From the NCBI GenBank assembly GCA_030063045.1, contig JAQSEB010000004.1:2666001-2730000 (forward strand): 64,000 nt of DNA, given 5' to 3'. The position numbers and the translations under genes were made by a program. The notes below the pieces were generated by a model. That model saw nothing but the letters and a program-made list of their open reading frames with translations. It was not told the DNA's origin and did not search any database. The stretch comes from Pratylenchus scribneri (lineage: Eukaryota > Nematoda > Chromadorea > Rhabditida > Pratylenchidae). Shown one piece after another: positions 55,801-63,163 of the stretch. Each line of letters starts with the position of its first letter. Position 1 is the stretch's first letter.

Positions 55801-58800
55801 CGAAAAAGAGTTAAGAAAAAATCCACTAAAAAGTTAGATCTTGAAACCAAATTGGAAAGCATTTTCTTTAAGGAGATTGTCGTGAATCGAAGAGTTTCTG
55901 AAGGCATTTTCTTTAAGGGGAGTGTCGCGGATCGGCGACTTTTAGTTTTAGTTTTCATCTTCTTTAAGTGGAGTGTTGCGGATCGGCAACTTTTAGAAAG
56001 CTTCTTTTCTAAGGGGAGTGTTGCGGATCGGCAACTTTATACATCTAAGAAAAATTGGGCGAATATGGGGGCCGAGAGAATGGAAATGGATAAAAGTTTG
56101 GAATTGGCTAACGAAAAGAAAAGTGTGAATCAATGGATTTGAATTTTGGAAAATGATTAATTTAAATATTTTAATTCCAATATTTATTAATTTTTATTCA
56201 TTATTTTATTTCATTTTCCAATCAATCAATTCATAATTTACAAATTGTTTGTAACGCCTTTTTCTCACAATCGCTTTAGATGCTTATCTATGAGGAAATT
56301 GTCCATCCTATCCATTCTCGATTCTCTTCACTTCATGTTAAAAACCAAGCAAAAAATAAAACTTTGAGAAAATAAATTCTCTGCGAATAATTGTGAAATT
56401 TATCTTGGGAAATCACCGGAAGGCAATTAACCCCAACTCAAATTTTGGCAATTTGTGGATTAGTTGAGGAACAGCCAAAACAATTCCTGCAACTAATTTG
56501 AGAACTCTTTGGTCAATTTTGGGATTGGTTGAAACCAGCGAAAACAAATTTCAACCGAAATCGGAAAGGGCCAAACCCCGACAGTTACAGAAAACCGATA
56601 AGTATCCAAAAATAGAAGGTCATCGACGAAGAAAGAAGCGCCTACATTTTTGGAAGTGTTTCTTTTCGGTGATTGATTTGAGCGACCAAATCCAAATTTG
56701 TGCCATTTAGCCCAGAAAAAAACCCACAAAAATAATCCTTAATGAATATTTAATATTAATCTACTTTTGAGGGACAATGCGATGGAAAAAATTGGGACGA
56801 ATTAGATTTTAGGGAATATGGACGGAAAATGGAAAGGAGGCCAAAAAAAAAGGCCAGAAAGGGATGGGAATGGAGCATGGAGGACGACATTTTAGAGCCA
56901 ATAGCACTTTTTTGGCCGGAATATTAGGGTGAAATGCGCAAAGGAAATGGAAAAGTGGGTTTAGTGAAAGAAGAGGGGAAATATGGAGGCGAAGGGATTA
57001 TTTTATTGTGGGTTGGCATGGATACGGGCAATAAAAAAATAAAAAATAATTTAAATATAAATCGGCGGCTATATTTGTGCACTTTTTAATCAATTTTTTA
57101 AAGAATTTTTTGACTTTAAAATTTATTATTTTTGGACATTTCATGAATTAATATTGATGAGGACTTAATAAATTTTCATCCATTATTATTAATGGACGAA
57201 AATGGCCAATTTATGGTAATTTCTGGGTTTTTTTTGGTCATAGCTTGGCGAGGCTTTAGCCAATTCGGAAAGGCGATATATAATTTAAAAAACCCAAAAT
57301 ATCTTTTAAAGTTAGGCCTTTTAAATTTAATAAAATCCATGCTTTAAAAAAGTTACATGTCTTTGAGTATAATAAACCCAAATTTTTTGAGGAAAAACCG
57401 CTTATTTTACAAATTATTTTAAATTTTCAAAAATTAGAAAAGCCACTTTTTAGAGGACTTTTAGGGCTTTAAAATGGCATATCGCCTTCCTGAATTGGTT
57501 TTTCCCCATTGAGCTATGTGCTATGTCCAATAGGAGAGCTCAGATAGTGGAAATATCCTGATTCGCTCATTAATTCTGGCTTTTTGGCTCTTATCTCAAT
57601 GAGGCATTAGCAAATTTTGGAAGGCAAAAGCAACTTTTAAAGGACTTTTAGGGCTTTAAAATGACATATCGCCTTCCTGAATTAGTTACTTCCATGGCGA
57701 GCTATGGCCTAAAGAATGGCCCATGTGCTAAAAGTTTACTATCTAAACTAAACGACTTATTTGGATGCATTTTTATTTGAAAAAGAACTTCATGGAAGTA
57801 AATGGCAAAAAGAAAAGGATAATATTCCCAAGAATGAACCCGTAGAAAGGTGAACCCGTGGAGGAATGAGGTTGGATCTATGCAAAAAAAGCGAGACCAA
57901 TGTTGAGGACGGAATAATGTGCGCCGAGCGCATAATTAATTGAGGGTTCAACAGAGGGGGAGTCTGGATGAATAGATAAATGGAGAATGGAATGGAATGG
58001 ATATTGGCCTAAAGAAATGGCGTGAATTAAAAAAAATAGCCTGCTGGAGAAAGAAGAAGTTTTTTTTGCAATTTTGCATGTCAATAATGGAAAGAACTGT
58101 CACATGTTGAGAGGCTTTTTTTGGACAAACATAAAACCAAAGATAATTTTGGAATATGAGAGCCAAATTTGGAAGAAAAGTATGAGCACAAATTGAATAT
58201 TGGCACAATCCGAGTTTATAAGAAAGAAAAAATATAATTTACTGTAAAAAAAATTATCCTAAGCTGGAAATTTTCATGTCAAAAATGGTATCTTTTGTGG
58301 TCATAAAAATTGGTCATAGAGAAATTTTAATGTTGGAAGGTCATAAAAAAATGGAATTATTTTTTAGTTAAAAGGGGGGATTTAATTTTAAAATTTTCCG
58401 GACCAACCGGAACGAAAATAAACTTTCCGGAAAACAGGCGGATTTATTTTACAACTTTCCGGAACAACCGGAACAAAAATAAAACTTTTTCCGGAAAACA
58501 GGCTGATTTATTTTCCAACTTTCCGGAACAACCGGAACAAAAAATAAAACTTTCCGGAAAACAGGCGGATTTATTTACAACTTTCCGGAACAACCGGAAC
58601 AAAAAATAAAATTTTCCGGAAAACAGGCGGATTTATTTACAACTTTCCGGAACAACCGGAACAAAAAATAAAATTTTCCGGAAAACAGGCGGATTTATTT
58701 AAAACTTTCCGGAACAACCGGAATAAAAAATAAACTTTACGGAAAGCAGGCGGATTTATTTAAAACTTTCCGGAACAACCGGAATAAAAAATAAACTTTA

Positions 58801-61687
58801 CGGAAAACAGGCGGATTTATTTCTTATAAAATGAATCCATATAATCACTTTGATCGCTTTCCTTATTTTTGTTAAATGAGTAGGCCTAGAAAGTTATAGC
58901 CTTAAAAAATTTGTTTTTCGATCATTTTATGTCGTGGAAAAAATTTTGTTTAGGCAAAGTTGATGATTTTACATGAAAATTTGTGGAAAAATTAAAATTT
59001 TTAAGGAGAATATTTTTGGACAATAAATAACAAATCTTTTACTTCCCAGGAAAGAAATTGGGGAAATGATGTGAATGACCAATTTGGAACATTCTCGGTG
59101 GGATAGGGTGGGGGGACCAATTTTCCGACATCCAAGCGGTCCATTTCCCCATTTTTTCAAGTGCACATATATTTTTGTTTTGAGGCCATTTAAATTGTCT
59201 CGTAGATGATGTCTTAAGATTGGGCCAAATTTAGGAGGAAAGTGTCCCCAAATTTATCCTCATCATAAAGGGGGTGGGGGAATAAAAACGTGGAAATTTT
59301 TGAGGAAGAAAAAATTTGGGAATGTTTTGGAGGCATTCCAATGGGCCAAAGAAACATTAAATCCCTTGGGGGAGAATATTTCGGGGAAGGACACAAAAGT
59401 TTTTGATTTTTCATTCGAATTTATTTGAAGAAGAATTCATCGAGGATTTATGGAGGAATTGAATTGAGAAATGTGAAGGGAATTTGGCCATTGGACTGCG
59501 GTGATTTATGTTTGGCCAACGGATGATGGGAAATGATGGCGGCCTTTTGCTTGATCCAATATGTGACCCAAATTAGAAGGGGAAAATTTATTTGGCCCAA
59601 AATTAAAAAGAAAAGAAAAGAATGTGGTAATCAAAAAGGCAAATAAAAATTATTTTTGACGGAAATTTTTGAAATTTTTTAAATTCATTTTTTATTGAAT
59701 TTATCGAAATTTTAATTTTTTTGCTTAAATGTTACCTTAAAAATCGTCAAATTAATAAAAAAAAATCCTAAAAATCGTAGAAATTTGAACAGAAGCAAAT
59801 ATAATATGATAGGGAAGAATTCAGTACTAGTTGAGGCCGTTCTTTTGGCAATATCTCAACAAGGAAGTGTCCAATTTTGGAAGGCGATATGCCATTTGAA
59901 AGCCCAAAATGTCCCCTAAAAAGTAGCTTTAAGCCTTCCAAAATTGACTAATACTTCATTGAGATATGAGCCAAAAACTAAAATTAATGAGCGAATCAGC
60001 ATATTTCACTATCTGAGCTGTCCTTTTTAAATATAACTAAACAAGGAAGTGGCCAATTAAGAAAGGCAATATGCCATTTGAAAGCCCTAAAAGTCCTCTA
60101 AAAAGTGGCTAAACTAACATTTTGAAAATTTAAAATAATTTGTAAAATTGGTGGCTTTTCCTCAATAAATTCGGGTTTATTACACTCAAAGACATGGAAC
60201 TTTTTAAAGCTGAATTTTATAAAATTTTTAAAAAAAGGCCCCAAATTTTAGAGGAAACTTTGGGCTTTAAAATGGTATATTGCCTTCCAAAATTGGCTAA
60301 TTCCTCGTTGATATATGGCCAAAAAATGACCCAGATATTGAAATGTCTAGATGTTTCGAAGCTTTTGGGCTTATAATTTATTTACCGTTACCGTATTTCT
60401 TCTATTAGTAGCCCCGGGGCTGTAAAATTTCATAGACCCTCTACAGTGGCTACAAATAGAAATGGGCTTCTATAATAGAGACGAGGCTACTAATAGAAGA
60501 AATACGGTATTTTTAACGAAAAATTTCGGTCAAATAAATGAGTTAAGTAGTGATTTTGATCAAACTTATTTGTAATAAATTTAAAATTTTGTAAAAATTT
60601 AATAATTTTCGGATCCAAATTTTTGATACTTACGGCTAATAACAATTTCCAAGAGGCATCCCTCGACCACTTCCTCCGCCGATTGGACCAGCTCGAGGAT
60701 GTTGACCGAGCGGAAATCGTGTTTGTACAAAAGAATGTGCTCAATGAGGCGATCGCCCAATTCATGTTGGGAATGCTGGAAATGGGGAAAAAATATTAAA
60801 ATTCAATGGTTTTAGTGAAAATTGTTGTCCAATAAATTCTATAAAAAAAATAAATCGATAATAGAAATTGCCCCAAAGTTTGCTTCGAATTTTGAGTATT
60901 AATTGAATTTTTTCTAGAAATTATTGCCTTAAATTTAGTAAATTTGATCCCATTTTATATCTCTGCGAATAAGCTGAATTGATTAGAATTAGAATATTGT
61001 CAAAAAATTATGCCCCAAAATGTGGCAAAATAGCGCCAAAATCTGACAATTTTCATTTTCTGACGATAAACAATTTTGCCAATTTTAATTTGTGATCAAT
61101 CATTTTGAAATTAAAATAGGTTTTTCATTAAAAGATTAACCAAAAATTTATAATTTTTATATGAAAAGTTGGGGAAAATTTTGGCCAGTGCAAAAAATTC
61201 AGATACCAAATACCATTCATTTTTCAAAAAAAAACCTTATTTCCTCCATTATTACATCCCCTCAAATAAAAGCCCTCTTCCAACAATAGCCCTTTTTTGA
61301 GGATTTTTATTTTTTAGGGAGAAAAATTCGAAAAAAAATGAATTTAGTCCCCTTCCCTTCCCCTATCTATTAGAAGCCCCATTTGAAGGGTCTCTGAAAA
61401 AATAGCAGCCTCGGGGCCACTAATAGAGGAAATACTGTATTTAGAATTTCCCTTACTGTTTTCTTTCCCATTCATTTCCACTAATAGAAGAAATACGGTA
61501 TTCAAAATTTTCCTTCCTTTTTTTTGTTCCTTTTTCCCGTTCATTTTTTTATTTGAATTCAACGAACATGTTTGTTGACGAATTCCACGGCCTCTTGGCG
61601 AAGTCTGCGCAACGACAAGTCGGGCAAGGCCAAAGTGAGTGGCTCACGGATGGTGCCCGATTGGAATTGGAAACTGAGGCCGCTCAT
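23665..61687 (-). CDS. dkf-2: Protein kinase D (PRKD/DKF family), 19 exons over 38 kb
   Basis: Exons (minus): 61568-61687, 60634-60775, 50193-50324, 50031-50146, 48543-48899, 44912-44998, 44418-44520, 43757-43876, 42845-42928, 41777-42122, 41651-41720, 41104-41245, 28508-28867, 27493-27700, 27386-27446, 26479-26686, 25107-25265, 24234-24328, 23665-23784. Every junction keeps phase, giving 1010 codons including TGA (1009 residues). Domain order is that of PKD: N-terminal domain (1-88), C1a (about 99-150), C1b (about 319-375), PH (about 500-700) and kinase (about 712-970). PKD is a diacylglycerol/PKC-activated Ser/Thr kinase acting at Golgi, plasma membrane and nucleus. Length and order recall C. 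elegans DKF-2, so I use that symbol tentatively; DKF-1 is shorter. All key residues seen are intact. One intron has a GC donor. The huge introns carry most of the repeats. A TTTATT (AATAAA on minus) near 23610 may be the polyadenylation signal. Confidence 0.95.
24420..24900. repeat. Dispersed repeat family A copy
   Basis: In a kinase intron. Contains 'aatttttcggtggaaaagtc' and 'aggacatttagggctttcaa', then 'atagccttcctgtgaattgg' and a second unit to 24900. Confidence 0.7.
24918..25036. repeat. MITE-like element with inverted ends
   Basis: Left end 'taaattctctattaatg' and right end 'taatagagaatttacggta' are inverted copies, and the right end is present twice in tandem. It is related in style to the MITE at 60389-60509 (TACGGTA ends). 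Confidence 0.55.
25370..26460. repeat. Tandem array, about 36 bp unit (GACCCTACGAAATTTCG)
   Basis: About 30 imperfect copies of 'gaccctacgaaatttcgttt' plus T runs and 'gaaatttttt', in the intron between kinase exons 16 and 17. CGAAATTTCG is a 10-bp palindrome. Variants have CTCCGAAATTTCATC or CTTCAGAATTTCGAT. It begins beside 'ccagggatggcttcg'. Confidence 0.93.
27830..28450. repeat. Tandem array, about 31 bp unit (CTAATGCCTTCCAATTTTTG)
   Basis: About 20 copies of 'ctaatgccttccaatttttg' plus 'aagctgccaat', in the intron that splits the kinase glycine loop from the ATP-binding lysine. The phrase 'gccttcctaatttttg' resembles part of repeat family A, so the array may have grown from a family A fragment. 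Confidence 0.92.
28970..29475. repeat. Tandem array, 19-20 bp unit (TTTTCCGG with AAAGATTTGTG or TTAGATTTGTG)
   Basis: About 24 units alternating 'ttttccggaaagatttgtg' and 'ttttccggttagatttgtg'. In the Lys/Arg/Phe-rich reading it stays open as a long ORF on either strand, but this is repeat periodicity rather than a gene. Confidence 0.9.
29577..30258 (-). CDS. Ser-rich open exon in kinase intron 12; possible alternative first exon
   Basis: An ATG at 30258 opens 227 codons that are Ser/Thr-rich. Features are [20 protein letters not shown] near the start, several serine runs in the middle, [18 protein letters not shown], and [20 protein letters not shown] near the end. A good donor (GGAAAGG|GTGAGG, 29571-29576) ends it in phase 1, the same phase needed by exon 13 (28508-28867). 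Spliced so, it would give a kinase with a new Ser-rich N-terminus and neither C1 domain nor a full PH domain. The less AT-rich composition and long open frame set it apart from surrounding intron. The opposite strand is also open over part of it. It could instead be a separate nested gene. Confidence 0.4.
30259..36900. other. Kinase intron 12, left part: no gene seen
   Basis: Holds G-rich purine-biased stretches (30880-31100, 31600-31860, 33480-34400), a triplicated 'tggggccaaaattggg'-like run at 31000-31060, a triplicated 'cctaaaaataaaaattggct' run at 31358-31440 and a G run at 32608-32620. Open frames at 33200-34155 are by-products of purine bias. Confidence 0.4.
33005..33530. repeat. Diverged tandem duplication of about 330 bp
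   Basis: 'catgtgcgttgaacatgatt' with 'gatcgagaatggttgctg' in the first copy recur as 'catgtgcgttcaacatgatt' and 'ggtcgagaatggttgctg' about 325-340 bp later. Confidence 0.6.
36910..37325. repeat. Tandem array, 41 bp unit with TTTCCGGAAA and AACCGGAAAG
   Basis: About 10 copies of 'ttttccggaaagttttaacc' plus 'ggaaagaataaatccgcctg', nearly identical. The same unit forms the array at 44595-44900 and, in inverted orientation, part of the unit at 58390-58825. Confidence 0.95.
39190..39660. repeat. Dispersed repeat family A copy
   Basis: Contains 'tttttagagaacttttaggg', 'aatggcatattgccttccgg' and 'aattggttacttcctcgatg'. Confidence 0.7.
39950..40560. repeat. Diverged tandem duplication of about 390 bp
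   Basis: 'ggttacggcgagaagatcgt', 'tttaaatggaaatcag' and 'aaatttacggaataggg' occur near 39963-40065 and again near 40357-40442, followed in both copies by 'gcagatcagatcaac'-like and 'ttgatcaatgatcat' sequence. Confidence 0.75.
41104..42928 (-). CDS. dkf-2: Protein kinase D exons 9-12: acidic linker and most of the PH domain
   Basis: Exon 9 (42845-42928) gives [20 protein letters not shown]. Exon 10 (41777-42122) starts with a Ser/Ala/Gln-rich linker and then [16 protein letters not shown] and [18 protein letters not shown], the PH start ([35 protein letters not shown]). Exon 11 (41651-41720) gives [20 protein letters not shown] and YYK. Exon 12 (41104-41245) gives [11 protein letters not shown] and [16 protein letters not shown]. 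The last PH helix is encoded 12.2 kb away in exon 13. Donors GTCCAA and GTCAGT are weak but phase-correct. Confidence 0.92.
42210..42735. repeat. Dispersed repeat family B copy
   Basis: Contains 'tcaaattaaagaggaaactt' twice with 'ggctatcga', later the inverted-like 'gatagccaaaagtctgcttt', and ends 'cgcgccaagttggtgcc'. Copies lie also at 46280-46670 and 51490-51990. Confidence 0.65.
43757..44998 (-). CDS. dkf-2: Protein kinase D exons 6-8: second C1 domain
   Basis: Exon 6 (44912-44998) gives [18 protein letters not shown], like 'SGRPIWVDKVLMSRVK' of PKD. Exon 7 (44418-44520) gives [20 protein letters not shown] and [13 protein letters not shown]. Exon 8 (43757-43876) completes the domain with [17 protein letters not shown]. 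The zinc ligands are all present. C1b is the main phorbol-ester/DAG-binding module of PKD. A 41-bp array lies in the intron between exons 6 and 7. Confidence 0.93.
43990..44290. repeat. Dispersed repeat family A copy
   Basis: Contains 'agaagacatttagggctttc' and 'atatcgccttcctaaattgg', ending 'gttgaaatatggccaaacga'. Confidence 0.7.
44595..44900. repeat. Tandem array, 41 bp unit (second locus)
   Basis: About 7.5 copies of the same 41-bp unit as at 36910-37325, ending within 12 bp of kinase exon 6. Confidence 0.95.
45003..48500. other. Kinase intron 5: AT-rich, no gene seen
   Basis: Apart from a family B copy at 46280-46670 I see only AT-rich sequence and repeated motifs such as 'ttattgatccacaaaataaa' near 46150 and 46895. 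Confidence 0.45.
46280..46670. repeat. Dispersed repeat family B copy with GCGCCAAG ends
   Basis: Bounded by 'cttggcgcaggccaacttgg' and 'cttgcgccaagtagggctg', an inverted pair. The interior has 'aagagccaagttttatctat' and, inverted, 'cgatagatctagtttagctc'. Confidence 0.55.
48543..48899 (-). CDS. dkf-2: Protein kinase D exon 5: C1a-C1b linker
   Basis: 119 residues, low complexity and disordered: rich in Ser, Gly, Pro and Thr (for example [20 protein letters not shown]). Ala/Pro-rich linkers between the two C1 domains are normal for PKD. Both ends are phase 0, so the exon could be skipped without a frameshift. Confidence 0.85.
49205..49895. repeat. Tandem array, 27-32 bp unit (TTTCCGGAAAATGTTCGCCAAG)
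   Basis: About 23 copies of 'tttccggaaaatgttcgcca' plus 'agttttaattc' or 'agttttattatttc'. The repeating open frames seen in it are produced by the array. Confidence 0.95.
50031..50324 (-). CDS. dkf-2: Protein kinase D exons 3-4: first C1 (DAG-binding) domain
   Basis: Exon 3 (50193-50324): [20 protein letters not shown], then [14 protein letters not shown]. Exon 4 (50031-50146): [17 protein letters not shown] and a basic tail ([14 protein letters not shown]) like the PKD 'VRRRRLSNVSLTG' region. The zinc-binding HC6 pattern is complete across the join. The 46-base intron between them starts with GC (AAG|GCATGT) and ends in AAG; no GT donor keeps both frame and domain. Confidence 0.93.
51026..51047 (-). 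CDS. Possible alternative first exon of protein kinase D
   Basis: An ATG at 51047 opens MDIFVLG and ends on a strong donor (GTAAGT at 51020-51025) in phase 1, the same phase as the end of regular exon 2. Splicing to 50324 would give an isoform that starts just before C1a and lacks the N-terminal domain. Read in its other frames, this stretch does not join in phase as an internal exon. C. elegans DKF-2 is known to use different N-termini; here it is an inference from phase and position. Confidence 0.35.
51490..51990. repeat. Dispersed repeat family B copy
   Basis: Contains 'atcaaattaaagagtagact', 'tttggctatctaaaa' and an inverted-like half with 'gatagacaaaagtctgcact'. Confidence 0.6.
52565..52830. 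repeat. Dispersed repeat family A copy (inverted orientation)
   Basis: Contains 'gcgatatgccattgaaagcc' and 'ctaaatgtcctataaaaagt', the reverse of the sense seen at 361-740. Confidence 0.7.
53329..53520. repeat. About 190-bp direct repeat flanking the LTR element, left copy
   Basis: Begins 'gtttcttttcggtgattgat', runs through 'ggacaatgcgatggaaaaaa' and ends 'gaggaggccaaaaa'. A near-identical copy is at 56655-56845. Confidence 0.9.
53676..54285 (+). repeat. 5' LTR
   Basis: Contains two copies of the start motif TGTTGCGGATCGGCAAC (53676 and 53727), the second directly after the purine tract AAGGGGAG. Confidence 0.93.
54367..56142 (+). CDS. Single ORF of the LTR element (Gag-like, uncertain)
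   Basis: 591 codons, highly charged and mostly helical. An early region ([20 protein letters not shown]) recalls the coiled start of Bel/Pao-type Gag; the middle is acidic ([20 protein letters not shown]). The later part includes a hydrophobic stretch ([16 protein letters not shown]) and a basic [12 protein letters not shown]. The last 100 residues contain four variants of '[13 protein letters not shown]', produced by repeated purine-tract-plus-LTR-start motifs. The ORF runs 169 bases into the 3' LTR. No protease, RT, RNase H or integrase motif is visible. A long intact frame suggests the product matters for packaging. Family assignment is a guess. Confidence 0.6.
   Translation: MVYVAIEIIRGLIMKLEDICEEEIPPDLGENASNSQLKRQYYKVKNVIIEMEDLENDIKKEIGRAEKGIGKFDLPKVRKLEMQKSLAKFLTDFNVGKKLRDFGAKRGEWLKQKEALEVRLEIELKISLKPQDIIRDKRNLNFLEGRVDNRQLSSSNLETTYSSEYELEEKTDFDIDLDPGEEFAWEELAHQLESLPLVGSRDTLEKRMDKIKEKLEFRTKFTMEFNEDESMDNSRIGLEDDNERKLDDLESYEKVKEKNNEINRDELEYLQKVKEICGEMVMPIRKPRQNSVELEKTTNYFIFKNFVGFLGSNCNTAKGKMFKFLIRFKSKEIINNSEISSYKIEYFDPSELSALTQLDAKIFEDPRREPNIRRQSFYTILEDLNLERELQLKDEFVNIETSEIKPEILFDSKLGNLKKMELHHLIKLNQERGRWSITKCLNWTLPGLLFINLDFGKLGKMCSLGTIPYLCTKLWHWKRKRVKKKSTKKLDLETKLESIFFKEIVVNRRVSEGIFFKGSVADRRLLVLVFIFFKWSVADRQLLESFFSKGSVADRQLYTSKKNWANMGAERMEMDKSLELANEKKSVNQWI
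55974..56583 (+). repeat. 3' LTR
   Basis: Same length as the 5' LTR and nearly identical. Preceded by the short purine tract AAGTGGAG. Confidence 0.93.
56655..56845. repeat. About 190-bp direct repeat flanking the LTR element, right copy
   Basis: Matches 53329-53520 apart from a few changes near 'gccatttagcccagaaa'. Confidence 0.9.
57240..57720. repeat. Dispersed repeat family A copy (two units)
   Basis: Contains 'gaggacttttagggctttaa' and 'atggcatatcgccttcctga', then the inverted-like 'ttggctcttatctcaatgag' and a second unit. Confidence 0.75.
58390..58825. repeat. Tandem array, about 59 bp unit, related to the 41-bp arrays in reverse
   Basis: About 7 copies of 'aactttccggaacaaccgga' plus 'acaaaaaataaaa', 'ctttccggaaaacaggcgg' and 'atttattt'. 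The part 'ttccggaaaacaggcggatt' is the reverse complement of the 41-bp unit, so this is the same family, inverted and enlarged. Confidence 0.93.
59830..60370. repeat. Dispersed repeat family A copy (inverted orientation, two units)
   Basis: Contains 'ggcgatatgccatttgaaag', 'ccaaaatgtcccctaaaaag' and 'ttcattgagatatgagccaa', then a second unit. Confidence 0.75.
60389..60509. repeat. MITE with 25-bp perfect terminal inverted repeats
   Basis: Ends TACCGTATTTCTTCTATTAG and its exact complement CTAATAGAAGAAATACGGTA, extended to 25 bp by TAGCC/GGCTA. The element is 121 bp. A related broken copy is near 61405-61502 (cactaatagaggaaatactg, and actaatagaagaaatacggt). Confidence 0.85.
60634..61687 (-). 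CDS. dkf-2: Protein kinase D exons 1-2: start codon and N-terminal domain
   Basis: ATG at 61687 gives [19 protein letters not shown], which lines up with PKD 'ISFHLQIGLSREPVLLL'. Exon 1 (61568-61687) ends with [10 protein letters not shown]. Exon 2 (60634-60775) continues [20 protein letters not shown] and then [17 protein letters not shown] and LLEIVIS, matching '[20 protein letters not shown]' and 'EGDLIEVVLS' of PKD. Splicing of its last base straight to the C1a exon at 50324 keeps the frame. The donor of exon 1 is GTTCGT and the donor of exon 2 is GTAAGT. Confidence 0.9.
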
Positions 61688-63163
61688 TTTTCTCTTTATT
61701 TAGTCAAATTTCGTAGTATTGAGTAAAATTTGTCGTCGATTCATTTTGTGCGAGATGGCCTCCTTTTATTATTCAGATCGTTATAAAATTAAAATATGGC
61801 TGTAAAAAATAAAAAATTTTGGAAATTCAGCTTTGAATTTTTTTTTGCCAAAATTTATGGTTAATTCGTAAATGCGAAATGGACAAAAAAAAGACGTAAT
61901 TATTATATTTAAAATGAAATAATTTTGGAGAGGAAAAAGGGGGAAACTATCTAATAAGAATTAGAATTTTGGAGGGGGACAAAAAATTATATGGTCTTAA
62001 AAAATTTTAAAATTTAGATTTGATTGAATCTTCAAATATAAATGAATTAAAAATAAATGAATGGTTTCTTGGAGGCATGAATTTAATTTAATTAATGAAA
62101 AATTATTTTTTTTTGCCATTAAAGATTCAGACATTTTTATTTTTTATGGCCATAATTTTGCCATTAACTTAATTAGCCATTTTTTTATTAAATTAAGAAT
62201 TTGTTAGGAATTAGGTGCGAATTTTACTGGAAAAAAATAGGGAAAAAATTATGAATTCAATCATGATAAAATTATTTTTACTTTTATGTTTTTGGATGGA
62301 TGTGGCCCAAAGTTAGGTGTGAGAAAGGGTGGGGAAGAAGCCTCCCGAAAAACAGCGATTGACTCATCCAAAAAAAGTGGAGGAATTTTATTTAAGAAAA
62401 AAACACCCAAGAAAAACACACAAAAAAAATGGAAGCCGAAAATGGATTCCCCTAGTTTGGATAAGGACAGTAAAACTTAGCCCTGTTGGGGGGGGGGGGG
62501 GGCAAAAAGGCTGAAAAAATTAGGTGAAATGGAAACCCGAATATATTTGGATTGAAAAGGAGCACAATGTAGAATGTACACAACATAAAAGGGTGGACGG
62601 ACTCATTCCTTGCACAAATACCCAAATATTTTCTCCATTTTTGTATTTGTTTGTTTATTTGGATTTGGCAACTTCTTGGTGCCCGACAAATTTGGATATG
62701 CCCAAAAAAGGAAGGATTGATAGGAGGAGGATTGGGTCGGCAATCGGCATAAATTTATTTAAAAAAATTAAATTAAAATTGGCCAAAAATAACTTCCTAT
62801 TTTGAATATTTTATTACTTTTTTGTCATAAATTTTTGTAATTTTCAATCAAATTCATCACATAATCAAAATCTGAGATATAAAATTGATAAATTTATTTA
62901 AATTTTGGCCAAAAAATTAAAAATGGCCTAAATTTTTATGGCCAAAAATTTGGTTTATTTTGTCGATTTTTTGATCATAAATTTTTGCCAATTTCCAATC
63001 AAATATACTAATTCTTTCTTCTGATCAATTTTACTCAATCAGGTCTTATAAAATTATATCAAATTACTAAAATAAAATGTAAAAAAAATTTAATTAATTA
63101 GTATAAATTAAAAAAATGGAAAAATCCAGTTGAAAAAAGAAGGAAAAAATGTTAAAAAATATT
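61688..63163. other. Upstream region of the kinase gene; no gene seen
   Basis: AT-rich. No clear TATA box near the kinase ATG. A G run of 14 lies at about 62485-62501. ORFs at 62286-62514 and 62524-62805 lack support. Confidence 0.4.

Larger units (their letters stand above)
53676..56583 (+). mobile_element. Short non-autonomous LTR retrotransposon (2,908 bp)
   Basis: LTRs of 610 bp at 53676-54285 and 55974-56583 start TGTTGCGGATCGGCAAC and end CCAAACCCCGACA (TG...CA). The 5-bp duplication GTTAC lies at 53671-53675 and 56584-56588. I noticed one difference between the LTRs (TTTGCAACG against TTTGTAACG), so the insertion is young. A primer-binding-site-like TGGCGACCCTTCG starts two bases after the left LTR. 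The 1.7-kb inside holds one long ORF but no reverse transcriptase or integrase, so it must move with helper enzymes. Confidence 0.93.

Noticed and set aside
54489..55958. Antisense ORFs over the LTR element
   Set aside because: Shadows of the long sense ORF.
62286..62805. Open frames of 61-93 codons near a G run
   Set aside because: Short, basic, without splice or promoter context.
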